17,198 bases of DNA. Source: CAYSGL01 sp964520985 (GTDB lineage: Bacteria > Pseudomonadota > Alphaproteobacteria > Micavibrionales > Micavibrionaceae). A program made the translations under genes and the position numbers. The stretch is from positions 1 to 17,198 of the forward strand of contig CAZFPB010000023.1 of NCBI GenBank assembly GCA_964520985.1. The letters are read 5' to 3'. This document shows, in pieces, positions 5,499 to 13,573 of this stretch. The notes beneath the pieces are model-generated. The model saw nothing but the letters and a program-made list of their open reading frames with translations. It made no database searches and had not been told where the DNA came from. How positions within the stretch are numbered: position 1 is the stretch's first letter; each line of letters starts with the position of its first letter.

Positions 5499-5965
5499 GG
5501 GGTGTCTCCTTCTAGAGTGTCGCGCTCGTGAACCAGGCGTAGCGCCTGGGCCGCGGCGTCGGCGGTTGCGGCTCGTTCGGCCGAGGCGGTGAGGAGCGCG
5601 GCGACAACCGGCTCGAGCTTGCCGAGGCGCTCGCCGGCGCGGTCGCCCTTGAGGCGTGCGATGTCGCCGCGCATTTCCTCTTGGTTCGAGACAACGGTCG
5701 CGAGCCGAGTGAGAGCCTTCTTGAGCTCGGCGTTGTCGGACTCGACCGTTGCTACGCGGTGAATCAGGCCGGGTGTCCCTGGTCTGATGAGCTGGCCGGC
5801 AAGGTCGCGTTGCTCGGCATCGCCGAGGAGCGCGTCGTGGATCGCTCGAGAACGGGCGTCGTCCTCTTGGCGCTTGAGCATCGCCGGCCGGATCGCCGTC
5901 CAGACGCCGGCGGCGCCGGCCAGAATGCCGACGATTCCAGCCACGAAGATGTAGAGCTCGTTCAC
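5495..5965 (-). CDS. Membrane-anchored coiled-coil protein (possible second holin)
   Basis: This protein has 156 aa when started at GTG 5965, in a GTGA overlap with the tail-tip gene and with GGAG about 11 nt upstream. A longer in-frame ATG start would overlap the tail gene by about 100 nt and is less likely. Residues about 3-25 form one membrane helix (Y-I-F-V-A-G-I-V-G-I-L-A-G-A-A-G-V-W). The rest is charged and helical, with a heptad-like stretch around residues 78-125 and a long Ala/Glu-rich C-terminal helix. Similar membrane-plus-coiled-coil proteins are common between tail and lysin genes in actinophages and are often called holin-like. Its role may be in lysis or virion assembly. Confidence 0.6.
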   Translation of the reverse strand: MNELYIFVAGIVGILAGAAGVWTAIRPAMLKRQEDDARSRAIHDALLGDAEQRDLAGQLIRPGTPGLIHRVATVESDNAELKKALTRLATVVSNQEEMRGDIARLKGDRAGERLGKLEPVVAALLTASAERAATADAAAQALRLVHERDTLEGDTP

Positions 5966-8508
5966 GTTCCCACTCTCCAACGTGCAGCGCAGAGGCTCAC
6001 GTATGTCGGGACGCTCGGGCCGGTAACCAGAGCGATCGAACCGTCTGTGTTGATGACAAGCCGGCAATCGAGGTTGGCCGAGTTGCCGGAGACTTGGTAG
6101 TCCATCCGGGCCGGCGGAACCATATCGGCCGGGATGCCGCCGGCGGCGACAATCGTGATGGTCGAGTTGATCGGGAACGAGCCGGAGGTCTTGGTCACAA
6201 ACCCGCGGAGCTCGACGTGCTTACCGTCGCGAGCTACTGCCGGCGCGTCTACGGTGTTGGTGTGCGTCGCGGTCAGCGTGAGGGCCGTCCAGGCGCCCGG
6301 AGCGTTATTGGCTTGCGGGGTGGTGTTGGCCGGCGAGGCGACCGAATCGGCGGCCGCGTAGTTGTGCGTCATGGTCCAGCGCCGCGGCGTGATGTCGTGG
6401 CTGAGGTCGGTAACCCTGTGAAAGACGCTGATTCCCTTGGCCGCGTTCTCGATGTAAACCGGCGCGTAGAGGTCGATGAGCGCGAGCGTTTCGGTGATGT
6501 CCTCGGGAGTCCGAATCGGGATCTGAACACTGTTGACGCGCAACGCCGGCGTCTTGTTGGCGGCGAGGATAGAGGCCGCGTAAGCCGGGATCGCGGCCGC
6601 TGCCATACCGTGAACCTTGAACGGTTGGTTAGGGGCGTGAGCGCCCCATAGCGCAACGCTCGCGGCGTCACGATACGGGCCGTAAACCTTCTCCTCGGTG
6701 GTGCCACTCACGCTGTCATAAACGAGGAGCGCGACCAGGAGCTCGTTAATGCAATCGTCGGTATCAAACGAGACATCGAGTCGGGAATAAACGCTCTCGT
6801 CATAGAAGGCGTTGCCGTTGCCGTAGTAGTCGGTCGAGCGGTTGGTGTAGGCGGTCAGCACGCCTTCTTTGGTGACCCATGCATAGCCGAGCTGGCTATC
6901 CCTGGTCAGCGCCACTTGGTCGAGCGCCGAGGCGTTCTCGTTGCTCGAGACAACGGTTGCCGCGGCAACCTGATTGCCTGAGCCGTTCACGTTCCAGGGG
7001 ACGCCGGCGCCCTCGAGCACGTAGGGAAGCTCATTGATCGTCGCAACGCCCTGCGGCCGGATGGTGTTGGCGATCTTCTGAGTAACGTCATAGGCGGTGA
7101 GCGTGATGGTTGCCTGCTTCTCGTCGTCGCGGGTGAGGTCATAGGCGACTCGAGCGTTAGCGGTCTCGCCGGCGAACAGAACCTCGAATAGGCCGGTGTC
7201 GTCGTTCAGAGCTCGGCATCGCACGCGACGACCAGGCCGGAGGAGGTTGGCGGTCGCGGGGTCGAGGTTGGTGTCGCGAACCGTGGCGGCGAGGCTCCCG
7301 ACATCGAGCGCGGCTCGCCGGATCTTGATATCGGTCGAGGGTCCGAGGATGTCGGTATAGGTGACCGGCGGGAAGTAGTAGAGCAACGAATCGGCCTCGG
7401 TCGAGGTCGAGGCGTTGGCCGTACCGGTCCACGAATACGCCTTGGTTCCCGAGGCCGCGGTCGAACCGTCGAAGTAGCCGGCGACGCTCGACGCCTTCTC
7501 GAGCATGAAGGCGTCGAAGTAATGCGCCTCGTTGGCCGCCATGCTTTGCGTTGCCGGGTTCGCAACCTCGCAATAGATTTCTAGCCGAGCTCGAGTCGCG
7601 GTCGGGCCGGCGACGCCGACAACGGAGACCGTCGTCCAGGCGCCCGATACGTCGGCGCTGCTCACGTTAACGGTGTTGACAGTCGTTCCGTCCGCGAGCG
7701 TGAACCGGAGGTAGGCGCGGAGAACGCGGCCGGTCGTGCCGGCTCGAGCCTTGAACTGGACCGCGTAGGACTGGCCGCCGGTGATCGTGATGAGACCGCT
7801 ACTGAATACGCCTTGCTGGGTCGTGCCGGCGCCGTTGGCTTGGAGACGAAGCGACCAGGATCCGACCTGGGCGAGCGTGTTGGAGCGCGTCAACGTCGGC
7901 GTCGTACCGCCTGCCCATGAGTCGAGCGTCCAACCGGTCGCGTTGGTTTCCATCGAGGGATTCGTGAACAGGTTGGTTCGGATCGTCGCCAGGGCGCCGG
8001 CGGTCGCGGCAACCGCCAGGGTGGCTTGGTTGAACGCGAACGTATGCGAGCCGGCCGGGTTGGCGCCGCCGGAGGTGTAGAGGTCGATGCGGAGCTTTAC
8101 GTAAGCCGTGGATGCCGGCGCCAGGGACGGAGGTACGAAGACAACGAACCCGGCTGAGCCGGCGACCAAGGTTGTCTGGGCGGTCGAGGAGAGGAGCGCC
8201 TTGTTGGTGTCGTACCACTCGAGCCGAGCTCGGCTGTAGGCGTTGCCGGCGCCGGCCTGGTTGAAAGACGCCGCGGCGTACTGGCCGGCGCTGATGGGCA
8301 TGAGCTCGCTGGTGAAGTAGGAAGCGCCGGCAACGGTCCTCGAGTAAGTGAGCTTGCCGGTAACCGAACTGCCGGCCATCGCCGAGGAAGCGAGCGGGGT
8401 GATCCAACCCCAACCGCCGAGCTCGCCGTTGGGGTTCTGAATCGAGTTCACAAGGCCGGTAGCCGGGTTCTCGACCTCGAGCTTGAGAACCTCGGTCAGG
8501 TCCATCAT
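5962..8508 (-). CDS. Large tail-tip protein with two CBM-like domains
   Basis: This 848-aa protein is the only large tail gene after the tape measure, so it probably combines baseplate hub and receptor binding. Residues about 15-165 and 180-340 are two beta-sandwich units of carbohydrate-binding-module type: the second opens with T-N-P-S-M-E-T-N-A-T-G-W and has S-W-S-L-R-L. A typical phage linker follows near 345-370 (Y-F-D-G-S-T ... Y-S-W-T-G-T). Residues about 385-725 resemble hub/distal tail proteins (R-P-G-R-R-V-R-C-R). The C-terminal ~110 residues look like a small beta domain (L-R-G-F-V, then I-P-A-D-M-V-P-P), common at tail-fibre ends. It should sit at the tail tip and bind cell-wall glycans. 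ATG 8508 overlaps the tape measure stop as ATGA. Confidence 0.75.
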   Translation of the reverse strand: MMDLTEVLKLEVENPATGLVNSIQNPNGELGGWGWITPLASSAMAGSSVTGKLTYSRTVAGASYFTSELMPISAGQYAAASFNQAGAGNAYSRARLEWYDTNKALLSSTAQTTLVAGSAGFVVFVPPSLAPASTAYVKLRIDLYTSGGANPAGSHTFAFNQATLAVAATAGALATIRTNLFTNPSMETNATGWTLDSWAGGTTPTLTRSNTLAQVGSWSLRLQANGAGTTQQGVFSSGLITITGGQSYAVQFKARAGTTGRVLRAYLRFTLADGTTVNTVNVSSADVSGAWTTVSVVGVAGPTATRARLEIYCEVANPATQSMAANEAHYFDAFMLEKASSVAGYFDGSTAASGTKAYSWTGTANASTSTEADSLLYYFPPVTYTDILGPSTDIKIRRAALDVGSLAATVRDTNLDPATANLLRPGRRVRCRALNDDTGLFEVLFAGETANARVAYDLTRDDEKQATITLTAYDVTQKIANTIRPQGVATINELPYVLEGAGVPWNVNGSGNQVAAATVVSSNENASALDQVALTRDSQLGYAWVTKEGVLTAYTNRSTDYYGNGNAFYDESVYSRLDVSFDTDDCINELLVALLVYDSVSGTTEEKVYGPYRDAASVALWGAHAPNQPFKVHGMAAAAIPAYAASILAANKTPALRVNSVQIPIRTPEDITETLALIDLYAPVYIENAAKGISVFHRVTDLSHDITPRRWTMTHNYAAADSVASPANTTPQANNAPGAWTALTLTATHTNTVDAPAVARDGKHVELRGFVTKTSGSFPINSTITIVAAGGIPADMVPPARMDYQVSGNSANLDCRLVINTDGSIALVTGPSVPTYVSLCAARWRVGT

Positions 8509-10343
8509 CGCCGGATCACCTGAGTACCGCCGGCGGCGTAGTAGTCGTTCACGTAGCCGACGAACTCGCGGCCGATGTCGGCGCCCGACGCCCCAACCGG
8601 AACGTTTAGCGTGACGTTGAACGTAATGCCGCCGTGAGCGCCTACCGAGGAGGCGACCGGGCCGAGGACGGTCCTCGAGCCGGGAGTCGCTGAGAACGTG
8701 GTCAGGCCGTCCGAGAGGCGTGCCATCGTCCGATCCAGCTTGGGCGCCTCGTCCTCGATCCCGACGACCAGGCCGGCAACGATGTTGCGGCCGAATCCGG
8801 CGAACACGCGAGACGGCGACTTGATCCCGAGAGCCTTCTTGATGAATCCGGGGAGCTTGTCGGTGATCGTCTCCTTGATGGTGTTAATGACGTCGCCGGC
8901 CTTGTCGCGAATGCCCTTGACCAGGCCGGCGATGAGGTCCGACCCAACAGAGACCAGGGTCGTTAGAGCGCCGGCGAGCTTGCCGGGAAGGCCGCCGATT
9001 GTCCGAACGACCTTGCCGGCGAAATCGGCGGCCTTCTTGCCGGCGTTGAACACGGTGGTCCCGAACGTGATGAGCTTGTTGATAACGCCGGCTACGGCGC
9101 CGACGACCGAGGCGGCCGCCGGCACAACTCGAGTAATCAGGAACCCAACCAGGCGAATCACGATGGGCAGAACGCGACCGGTAATCGCGGTCGAGACCTT
9201 GATGAACGTGCCGGCAACGCGGAGACCGACGCCGGCTACCTTCTGTAGCGTCGGTTGGATCCTGATGAACGTCGGGATGAGCTGGTCTCGAACGAGCGTC
9301 ACAACGGCATCGAGAACCGGCTTGAGGTTGGTAGCGATCGTTTGCCCGATGTTGACGACCGCCGGGATAACCGTCGTGGTGAGGAACGTGCCGAGGTTGG
9401 CGAGGATCGGCAACATTTGCTGTCCGATGCTTTGCGCGGTGCTGATGAACTTGGGCGCCAGGTCGCGAACGATGGCGCCTACCTTGTCGAACGTCGGGGC
9501 GAGCTGCTGGCCGATCCTGGTTGCCAGGTCGCGAACCGGCGGGATCATGCCCTCGATGGCCGGCAAGAGCGTGTCATTGGCGAACGTGCCGAGCTTGGTG
9601 AGGATCGGCAGGAGACCAGAGCCGGCCTTGGCCTTGAGGTTGTCCCACTGTGCGCCTAGCTTCTGCTGCTGGTTCGCCAGGGTGCCCGATTCGCGGCCGA
9701 ATGCGCCGAGGGAGTCGCCGGCCTGGGCCATGATGAGCCGGGTGGTTGCCTGCTGCTTGGCGGCCGTGAGCGCGGCGCCGGTGAGCTTGTCTTGACCTCG
9801 AGCGGCGAGCTCGGCATTGATGCTCGACTGCTTGATGCTGATGCCGTACCGCTCGAGCGGGTCGAACTCGCCCTTGAACGCCGAACCGAGAGCGGCAACG
9901 GCATCCGAGGTCGGGCCGCCGAACGTGGCGGCGAGGTCGGCGCCGGCCTTAATCATCTTGTCTGTCTTGCCGGCGAGCTGGTCCGAGGCGACGCCCTGGT
10001 TCTTGAACAGGGATCCGATGAGGTTCGCGTTGTTCCGGTACTCGTCCGCGGAGAGACCAACGGCTCGAGCGGCCGCGTTGGAGTTCTTGACCACTGAGCC
10101 GGCGAACTGGCCGAACACGGTCTCGGTGGCGCCTAGGGACTGTTGGGCATCCGAGGCGGCCTTGATCGCCGAACCGCCGAACGCGACGATTCCGGCGGCC
10201 GCGGCGCCGACGCCGGCGGCAACGGCGAGGCCGCCGGTACGAGCAACGCGGCCGAACTTGCCGAGGCGGTTCTCGCCCTCGCCGAGGCGCTTTACCAGGT
10301 CGCGTGTGTCGCCGACAACGGAGACGACAATCGGCTTGCCCAT
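8505..10343 (-). CDS. Tape measure protein
   Basis: This 612-aa protein has the tape measure signature: a long helical Ala/Gly/Val/Leu-rich chain, a hydrophobic segment near residues 36-58 (A-V-A-A-G-V-G-A-A-A-A-G-I-V), and repeated helical units with V-I-P-A-V, L-I-P-T-F, V-L-P-I-V and V-V-P-A-A in the middle third. A G-I-K-S-P-S-R-V-F segment near residue 510 is a common tape measure motif. At about 1.5 angstrom per residue the tail would be near 90 nm, an estimate from the family rule. ATG 10343 has AGAGGTAGGGACTC ahead of it, with the SD overlapping the upstream stop. Position directly after two chaperone-like genes fits. Confidence 0.92.
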   Translation of the reverse strand: MGKPIVVSVVGDTRDLVKRLGEGENRLGKFGRVARTGGLAVAAGVGAAAAGIVAFGGSAIKAASDAQQSLGATETVFGQFAGSVVKNSNAAARAVGLSADEYRNNANLIGSLFKNQGVASDQLAGKTDKMIKAGADLAATFGGPTSDAVAALGSAFKGEFDPLERYGISIKQSSINAELAARGQDKLTGAALTAAKQQATTRLIMAQAGDSLGAFGRESGTLANQQQKLGAQWDNLKAKAGSGLLPILTKLGTFANDTLLPAIEGMIPPVRDLATRIGQQLAPTFDKVGAIVRDLAPKFISTAQSIGQQMLPILANLGTFLTTTVIPAVVNIGQTIATNLKPVLDAVVTLVRDQLIPTFIRIQPTLQKVAGVGLRVAGTFIKVSTAITGRVLPIVIRLVGFLITRVVPAAASVVGAVAGVINKLITFGTTVFNAGKKAADFAGKVVRTIGGLPGKLAGALTTLVSVGSDLIAGLVKGIRDKAGDVINTIKETITDKLPGFIKKALGIKSPSRVFAGFGRNIVAGLVVGIEDEAPKLDRTMARLSDGLTTFSATPGSRTVLGPVASSVGAHGGITFNVTLNVPVGASGADIGREFVGYVNDYYAAGGTQVIRR

Positions 10344-10349
10344 GAGTCC

Positions 10350-10511
10350 CTACCTCTTTGCGGTGAGCTCGTTGTGAACCTCGGTGAACACGGCTCGCTC
10401 GAGGTCGGTCATGGCGTCGTACTCCGATGGTGCGATGCCGGTCTTGAGGACGAAATCCGCTTTGTCGCGGAGCTCCTCGAGGTAAGCCTCGGAAGGCTCG
10501 GCGGCGCTCAT
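10350..10511 (-). CDS. Short downstream tail assembly chaperone (gpT-like)
   Basis: This 53-aa protein starts at ATG 10511 in an ATGA overlap with the upstream chaperone stop. It is helical and charged (Y-L-E-E-L-R-D-K-A-D-F-V-L-K, then T-D-L-E-R-A-V-F-T-E-V-H-N-E-L). In most siphoviruses the second chaperone is made by -1 frameshifting from the first. Here the downstream frame is in the correct -1 register and open upstream to 10757, but I see no X-XXY-YYZ slippery heptamer, while a start codon is present at the overlap. Termination-reinitiation is therefore the simpler reading. The position just before the tape measure gives the role; the sequence alone would not. Confidence 0.65.
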   Translation of the reverse strand: MSAAEPSEAYLEELRDKADFVLKTGIAPSEYDAMTDLERAVFTEVHNELTAKR

Positions 10512-10906
10512 TCCTGGTCGTCGCCCTGGTCGGCCTGGTCGTCGCCCTGGTCGTCCTGCTCGGCGGCCGCGGGGTTCTCGATGGCGTAACCGTGGAGCTC
10601 GAGGAGCTCGGCGTCGGTGCAGTCCAGGAGACGGTCCCAATTGGCGCCGCCGTGTTCGCGCTTCTGCCGAACGAACGCGAGGGCGAGGAGTCGGAGCGAG
10701 CCGTCCTTGTGGATCTGCTCGCGGTTGCGGTCGAGCTTGTTGCAGACCAGGAGCCATTCCCGCTGGGTGACCGTTGCCTCGAGCTCGGAGAGGTCGTTAG
10801 AGATTCGGTCGGCGGCCTCCTGCGCCTGCTCCTCGGTGGTGAGTGCGACCTTGGCGGCCGCCGGCTTCTTGGCCGGCTTCTTGGCGGCCTTCTTTGTGGT
10901 GCTCAT
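10508..10906 (-). CDS. Tail assembly chaperone (gpG-like) with Lys/Ala-rich N-terminus
   Basis: This 132-aa protein lies between the tail genes and the tape measure, where gpG-type chaperones sit. Residues 1-22 are Lys/Ala/Pro-rich (M-S-T-T-K-K-A-A-K-K-P-A-K-K), very like the 37-aa early peptide. The central part (25-110) is helical with T-Q-R-E-W-L-L-V and N-W-D-R-L-L-D, a pattern seen in actinophage chaperones. The C-terminus is acidic and repetitive (D-D-Q-G-D-D-Q-A-D-Q-G-D-D-Q-E), encoded by imperfect GACGACCAGGGC repeats at about 10511-10550. The two ends thus carry opposite charge. A clear SD (AAGGAG, 7 nt) precedes ATG 10906. Confidence 0.72.
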   Translation of the reverse strand: MSTTKKAAKKPAKKPAAAKVALTTEEQAQEAADRISNDLSELEATVTQREWLLVCNKLDRNREQIHKDGSLRLLALAFVRQKREHGGANWDRLLDCTDAELLELHGYAIENPAAAEQDDQGDDQADQGDDQE

Positions 10907-10917
10907 GATGGGTCTCC

Positions 10918-11295
10918 TTAGTCGAGGCCGTAGCGCCGGATCAGGTCGCGGAGGTTGTCCTCGATCTGTCGCGCTTTGCCCTCGGGGTCTGAGTTGGCCG
11001 GGGTCGTGAGGAACCCTGTTCCGCTCACGCCGTCGCGGCCGTAGTTGTTCACGCCGGCGTATTGGACGCCGGCGTTGCCGGCACGCACTACGGCTTTGTT
11101 CTTGGTGCGTGCCGGCCGGATGCTGCCTCGGAGAGCGCCCGATGCCACTCGAACGATCCCTTGTGCCTCTCGCGTCACGTCGTCCGATATCTGGCCGAAC
11201 GCGGTCTTGAGGTCTTCTACGGCGACGCCGAGGCGCTCGAGGTCGCGGACTGTCTCTCGAAGTCCGACGATCTTGATTCCCTCGGAGCGAGCCAT
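10918..11295 (-). CDS. HK97 gp10-like neck/tail completion protein
   Basis: This 125-aa protein shows the HK97 gp10-like pattern: an N-terminal helix, then T-R-E-A-Q-G-I-V with S52-G-A-L-R-G-S-I-R60 (the family's T/S-G-x-L-R-x-S-I), a beta strand (A-V-V-R-A-G), and Y79-A-G-V-N-N-Y-G86. These proteins act at the head-tail joint or tail end. It lies after the major tail protein, whereas the usual place is before it. ATG 11295 has no SD and sits in a short hairpin (11290-11303), so translation may depend on the ribosome finishing the major tail gene 6 nt upstream. Confidence 0.75.
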   Translation of the reverse strand: MARSEGIKIVGLRETVRDLERLGVAVEDLKTAFGQISDDVTREAQGIVRVASGALRGSIRPARTKNKAVVRAGNAGVQYAGVNNYGRDGVSGTGFLTTPANSDPEGKARQIEDNLRDLIRRYGLD

Positions 11296-11303
11296 TTGTG
11301 GCT
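11290..11303 (-). promoter_or_regulatory. Hairpin enclosing the gp10-like start codon
   Basis: On the minus strand AGCCA and TGGCT pair around CAAA, a perfect 5-bp stem. The ATG at 11295 starts at the loop edge and runs into the 3' stem, and the stop of the major tail gene pairs in the 5' arm. No SD is present upstream. The structure could hold initiation low unless a ribosome ends translation of the tail gene just before it. Confidence 0.4.
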
Positions 11304-11748
11304 AGGCGCCGTCGTCCAGCGTCGGGCCGGCGGTGACCTCGAACTCGTACTCGAACGTAGACCGCTTCTTGGTGAGGCTCGCCTCGTTGCCGAGCTCGGG
11401 CTTGCCGTTGGCCTTGAGCGTCAACAGGAAGTGCGGCTTAGCGGCGGTCGGAACCGCGTTGCCGTGAGGGCCGTAGACGACCGTGAACTCGTCGCCGGGG
11501 TTGTCCCAAAGGAACCGCCAGAACGAGTCAGCGTCGGTGGACTGGATCGCGGTCGTGGTGACCTTGTAGTCCTTGGTCTCGCCCGAGGCGGCCTCGAGGA
11601 ACGTGATGTCGTCGTCGTCCTTGTCCTCGGGCGTGATGGCAAACGCCCTGATGTCGCCGTCGAAGTCGATAGCCGGGTCTGCGCCCTTGGTGAACTTGGC
11701 GACGATTCCCGAGTTGCCGCGAACGCCGTCCGAAACTGAACTGACCAT
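11302..11748 (-). CDS. Major tail protein (tail tube)
   Basis: This 148-aa protein starts at ATG 11748, with AGGAG 7 nt upstream. It is beta-rich with the feel of a tail tube subunit: I-V-A-K-F-T-K-G-A-D, S-F-W-R-F-L-W-D-N-P-G, F-T-V-V-Y-G-P-H-G-N and a C-terminal strand F-E-Y-E-F-E-V-T-A-G-P. The W-R-F-L-W ... P-G-x-E and closing E-F-x-V motifs are typical of actinophage major tail proteins. Strong SD and position between the terminator candidate and the chaperones support it. An in-frame upstream extension would overlap the previous gene heavily and lacks an SD. Confidence 0.85.
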   Translation of the reverse strand: MVSSVSDGVRGNSGIVAKFTKGADPAIDFDGDIRAFAITPEDKDDDDITFLEAASGETKDYKVTTTAIQSTDADSFWRFLWDNPGDEFTVVYGPHGNAVPTAAKPHFLLTLKANGKPELGNEASLTKKRSTFEYEFEVTAGPTLDDGA

Positions 11749-11762
11749 GTTGCTACTCCTGA

Positions 11763-12158
11763 CTAGAGGTTGATGAAGCGAGAGACGGTGATGGGCAGGC
11801 CGTAGGCGAGCCAATCGGCGGTGTGGAGCGGTCCCGGCTTTCGCATCGAGTCGATGCCCCAACCGGCCGGGAGGTTGGTGAGGAAGTGCTCGAGCAAGGC
11901 GTCGAGGTCGGTGGTCGCCTGGTCGGGATCGTTGAACTCGAGGAGGAGGTAAACGTCCTGAGCGATGGAGAACTCGCCGCCGAGCGTCCGGTCCTCCTCG
12001 CCGCCGATGTAGTCGTCGGCCGGCTCGAGCACAATGCAAGGGAGCGTGATGTCTACCGGCGGATACGAGTAGGCGGGGAGCTTGCCGAGGCGCTCGCCGG
12101 CGTCCTCGGATTCGAGGGCGGCGGCGAGCTCGACCGCGGCGTCCCTGAGCGAGCTCAT
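11763..12158 (-). CDS. Tail terminator candidate
   Basis: This protein has 131 aa from ATG 12158, which shares an ATGA overlap with the adaptor stop. An N-terminal helix (L-R-D-A-A-V-E-L-A-A-A-L) is followed by P-C-I-V-L-E-P-A-D-D-Y-I, a strand pair Q-D-V-Y-L-L-L-E-F, a helix with L-D-A-L-L-E-H-F-L and a final strand G-L-P-I-T-V-S-R-F. This alpha-beta order fits the gpU/tail-terminator fold found just before the major tail gene. It would cap the tail tube and join it to the head. A head-closure role is the main alternative, since no separate closure protein is obvious. Confidence 0.6.
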   Translation of the reverse strand: MSSLRDAAVELAAALESEDAGERLGKLPAYSYPPVDITLPCIVLEPADDYIGGEEDRTLGGEFSIAQDVYLLLEFNDPDQATTDLDALLEHFLTNLPAGWGIDSMRKPGPLHTADWLAYGLPITVSRFINL

Positions 12159-12478
12159 GCAAACCCGATCACGTAGCGCGAGAGGATCGGCATGGCGACC
12201 GCGAGCGGATCCCGCGGCTGTCGCACCACGGTCTCGCCCTGAACCTGACCGGCCTGGGCGCCGCCGTGCTGCTGCCTCGAGCCGTCCCATTCGGAACGAG
12301 CTACGCGGATCACCAAAGAATCCATCACGCCTACCGGGATGGGTCGAAACGCCGTGGCGGTCGCGTCCTCGAGCAAGCCAACCGCGGTCGCGAGGCAACG
12401 AGCAACCTCGGGATCGTCAGCCTTCTTGTTCAGGCGAGCGGCGAGAACCGCGGCCGTCACGGTCGTTTCGAGTGCCAT
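12155..12478 (-). CDS. Head-to-tail adaptor (HK97 gp6-like)
   Basis: This 107-aa protein follows the capsid by 6 nt. It is helical with the adaptor layout: helix 1 (T-V-T-A-A-V-L-A-A-R-L), helix 2 (D-P-E-V-A-R-C-L-A-T-A-V-G-L-L-E-D), a long middle helix with I-R-V-A-R-S-E-W-D, and a closing stretch D-P-L-A-V-A-M-P-I-L-S-R-Y. In HK97-type phages this protein binds the portal ring and forms the connector for the tail. The DNA for Q-Q-H-G-G-A-Q-A-G-Q-V-Q-G (about residues 68-80) suggests a flexible loop. Call rests on position and helical pattern. Confidence 0.65.
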   Translation of the reverse strand: MALETTVTAAVLAARLNKKADDPEVARCLATAVGLLEDATATAFRPIPVGVMDSLVIRVARSEWDGSRQQHGGAQAGQVQGETVVRQPRDPLAVAMPILSRYVIGFA

Positions 12479-12484
12479 CGTCGG

Positions 12485-13573
12485 TCAGGCCGTCACGTCG
12501 GCGCTGATGAGGGCGCCCTTGTCCTGGACCGCCATCGCCTCGTATCCGTAGAGGCTGAACGCCTCGGTGAGGTTGGTGATGTCGCCGTCCTGGAGGCGGA
12601 ACGGTGCGCGGCCGTCCTCGAGGGTGACGATGGCCGAGGAGTGACCGGCGCGGACCAGGCCGGCCGAGTTGACCGGGATAACCGGGACGTTGAACACGTT
12701 GCCCGAGAGACCGGTAATGCTGATGGTCCCGTTGTTCCGGTCCAGGAACCGGCCGGCGTCGGCGTTGGCGCCGTCGCGGAGCTTGGCGAGGCTCTTGAAC
12801 CGGTCGCGGCCGACGATGAGGAACTCGAGGTCGAGACCCTTGTCCTCGAGCATGAAGCTCGCGTCAACCAGGAAGTCGATCCAGCCGTCCGCGGTGGTGA
12901 AGTCCGTCACGCCCGAACCCACAACCGGGGTCGAGTTGGCGGCGTTGGCGACCAGGGTGCGGAGCGCGGCCTCGGTGGTCTGCGCGTAGCGGTTGACCAG
13001 AGCCTTAAACCGCTGCTCGACAACCGCGATGCCGCTGCGCTCGATCTGCTGCCGGCTCATGTCGGTCCAGCCGCCGTAGGTCTTGACCGGCGCCGTGGCG
13101 GTGTCGAAGGTCAGCTTGCCGTAAGCGAGGGTGTCGCCCTCGGCGGCCTGCTCGGCAACCGCGAGCGTGTCGGACAGAAGCCGGCCATACTCGACGTTCA
13201 TCCCGTCCTTGGGGAGCGGCAGGGAGTCGAACAGGTTGTGAAGCCGGCGGGACTCGACAATCGGGCGGTAGATGTCGCCGATCCAGGAGTCCTTGACCCA
13301 ACCGCCCTGGTTGGCGATCACGCCGCCGGTGTAGGCGAGCGCCTCGGGGTGATCCGAGACGTAGGCCAGGAACTCGAGAGCCTCGGTCTCGCCGGCGGCG
13401 AGCATCTTGAGGAACTCGCCGTAGGAGCGGCCGGGGACGACCGGGCCGGCGTCCGGGGTCTCGATGCTGCCGAGCGTCGCGACGCGGCGCTCGAGGGTGT
13501 CCATCGAAGCCGTGACGGCATCGAGAGACGCGGAGAGGCCGGCGAAGTCCGGTGCCTCGAGTGTTTCGGTCAT
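12485..13573 (-). CDS. Major capsid protein from internal start (alternative product)
   Basis: This is the 362-aa capsid half of the fusion, read from ATG 13573. AAAGAGG lies 5 nt ahead of this ATG, a better ribosome binding site than most in the window. The first six residues (M-T-E-T-L-E) repeat those of the full fusion. The short N-terminal helical part (residues about 8-35) could be a small delta/scaffold domain removed by the protease. The rest has the capsid core, including G-G-W-T-D-M-S-R-Q and N-R-Y-A-Q-T-T-E-A-A-L-R. Whether the virion contains this product, the fusion, or both must be tested on protein. Confidence 0.6.
   Translation of the reverse strand: MTETLEAPDFAGLSASLDAVTASMDTLERRVATLGSIETPDAGPVVPGRSYGEFLKMLAAGETEALEFLAYVSDHPEALAYTGGVIANQGGWVKDSWIGDIYRPIVESRRLHNLFDSLPLPKDGMNVEYGRLLSDTLAVAEQAAEGDTLAYGKLTFDTATAPVKTYGGWTDMSRQQIERSGIAVVEQRFKALVNRYAQTTEAALRTLVANAANSTPVVGSGVTDFTTADGWIDFLVDASFMLEDKGLDLEFLIVGRDRFKSLAKLRDGANADAGRFLDRNNGTISITGLSGNVFNVPVIPVNSAGLVRAGHSSAIVTLEDGRAPFRLQDGDITNLTEAFSLYGYEAMAVQDKGALISADVTA

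Noticed and set aside
8698..9795. 365-aa open frame on the plus strand opposite the tape measure
   Set aside because: Antisense shadow of the repetitive tape measure gene; composition is Arg/Thr/Pro-biased and no motif or RBS supports it.
10511..10560. Tandem repeat GACGACCAGGGC as a regulatory or origin iteron
   Set aside because: It lies in frame and encodes the acidic C-terminus of the chaperone; with few imperfect copies it is better read as a coding repeat.
10511..10760. Programmed -1 frameshift site in the tail chaperone gene
   Set aside because: No X-XXY-YYZ heptamer in the correct frame was found; an ATGA overlap explains the second protein.
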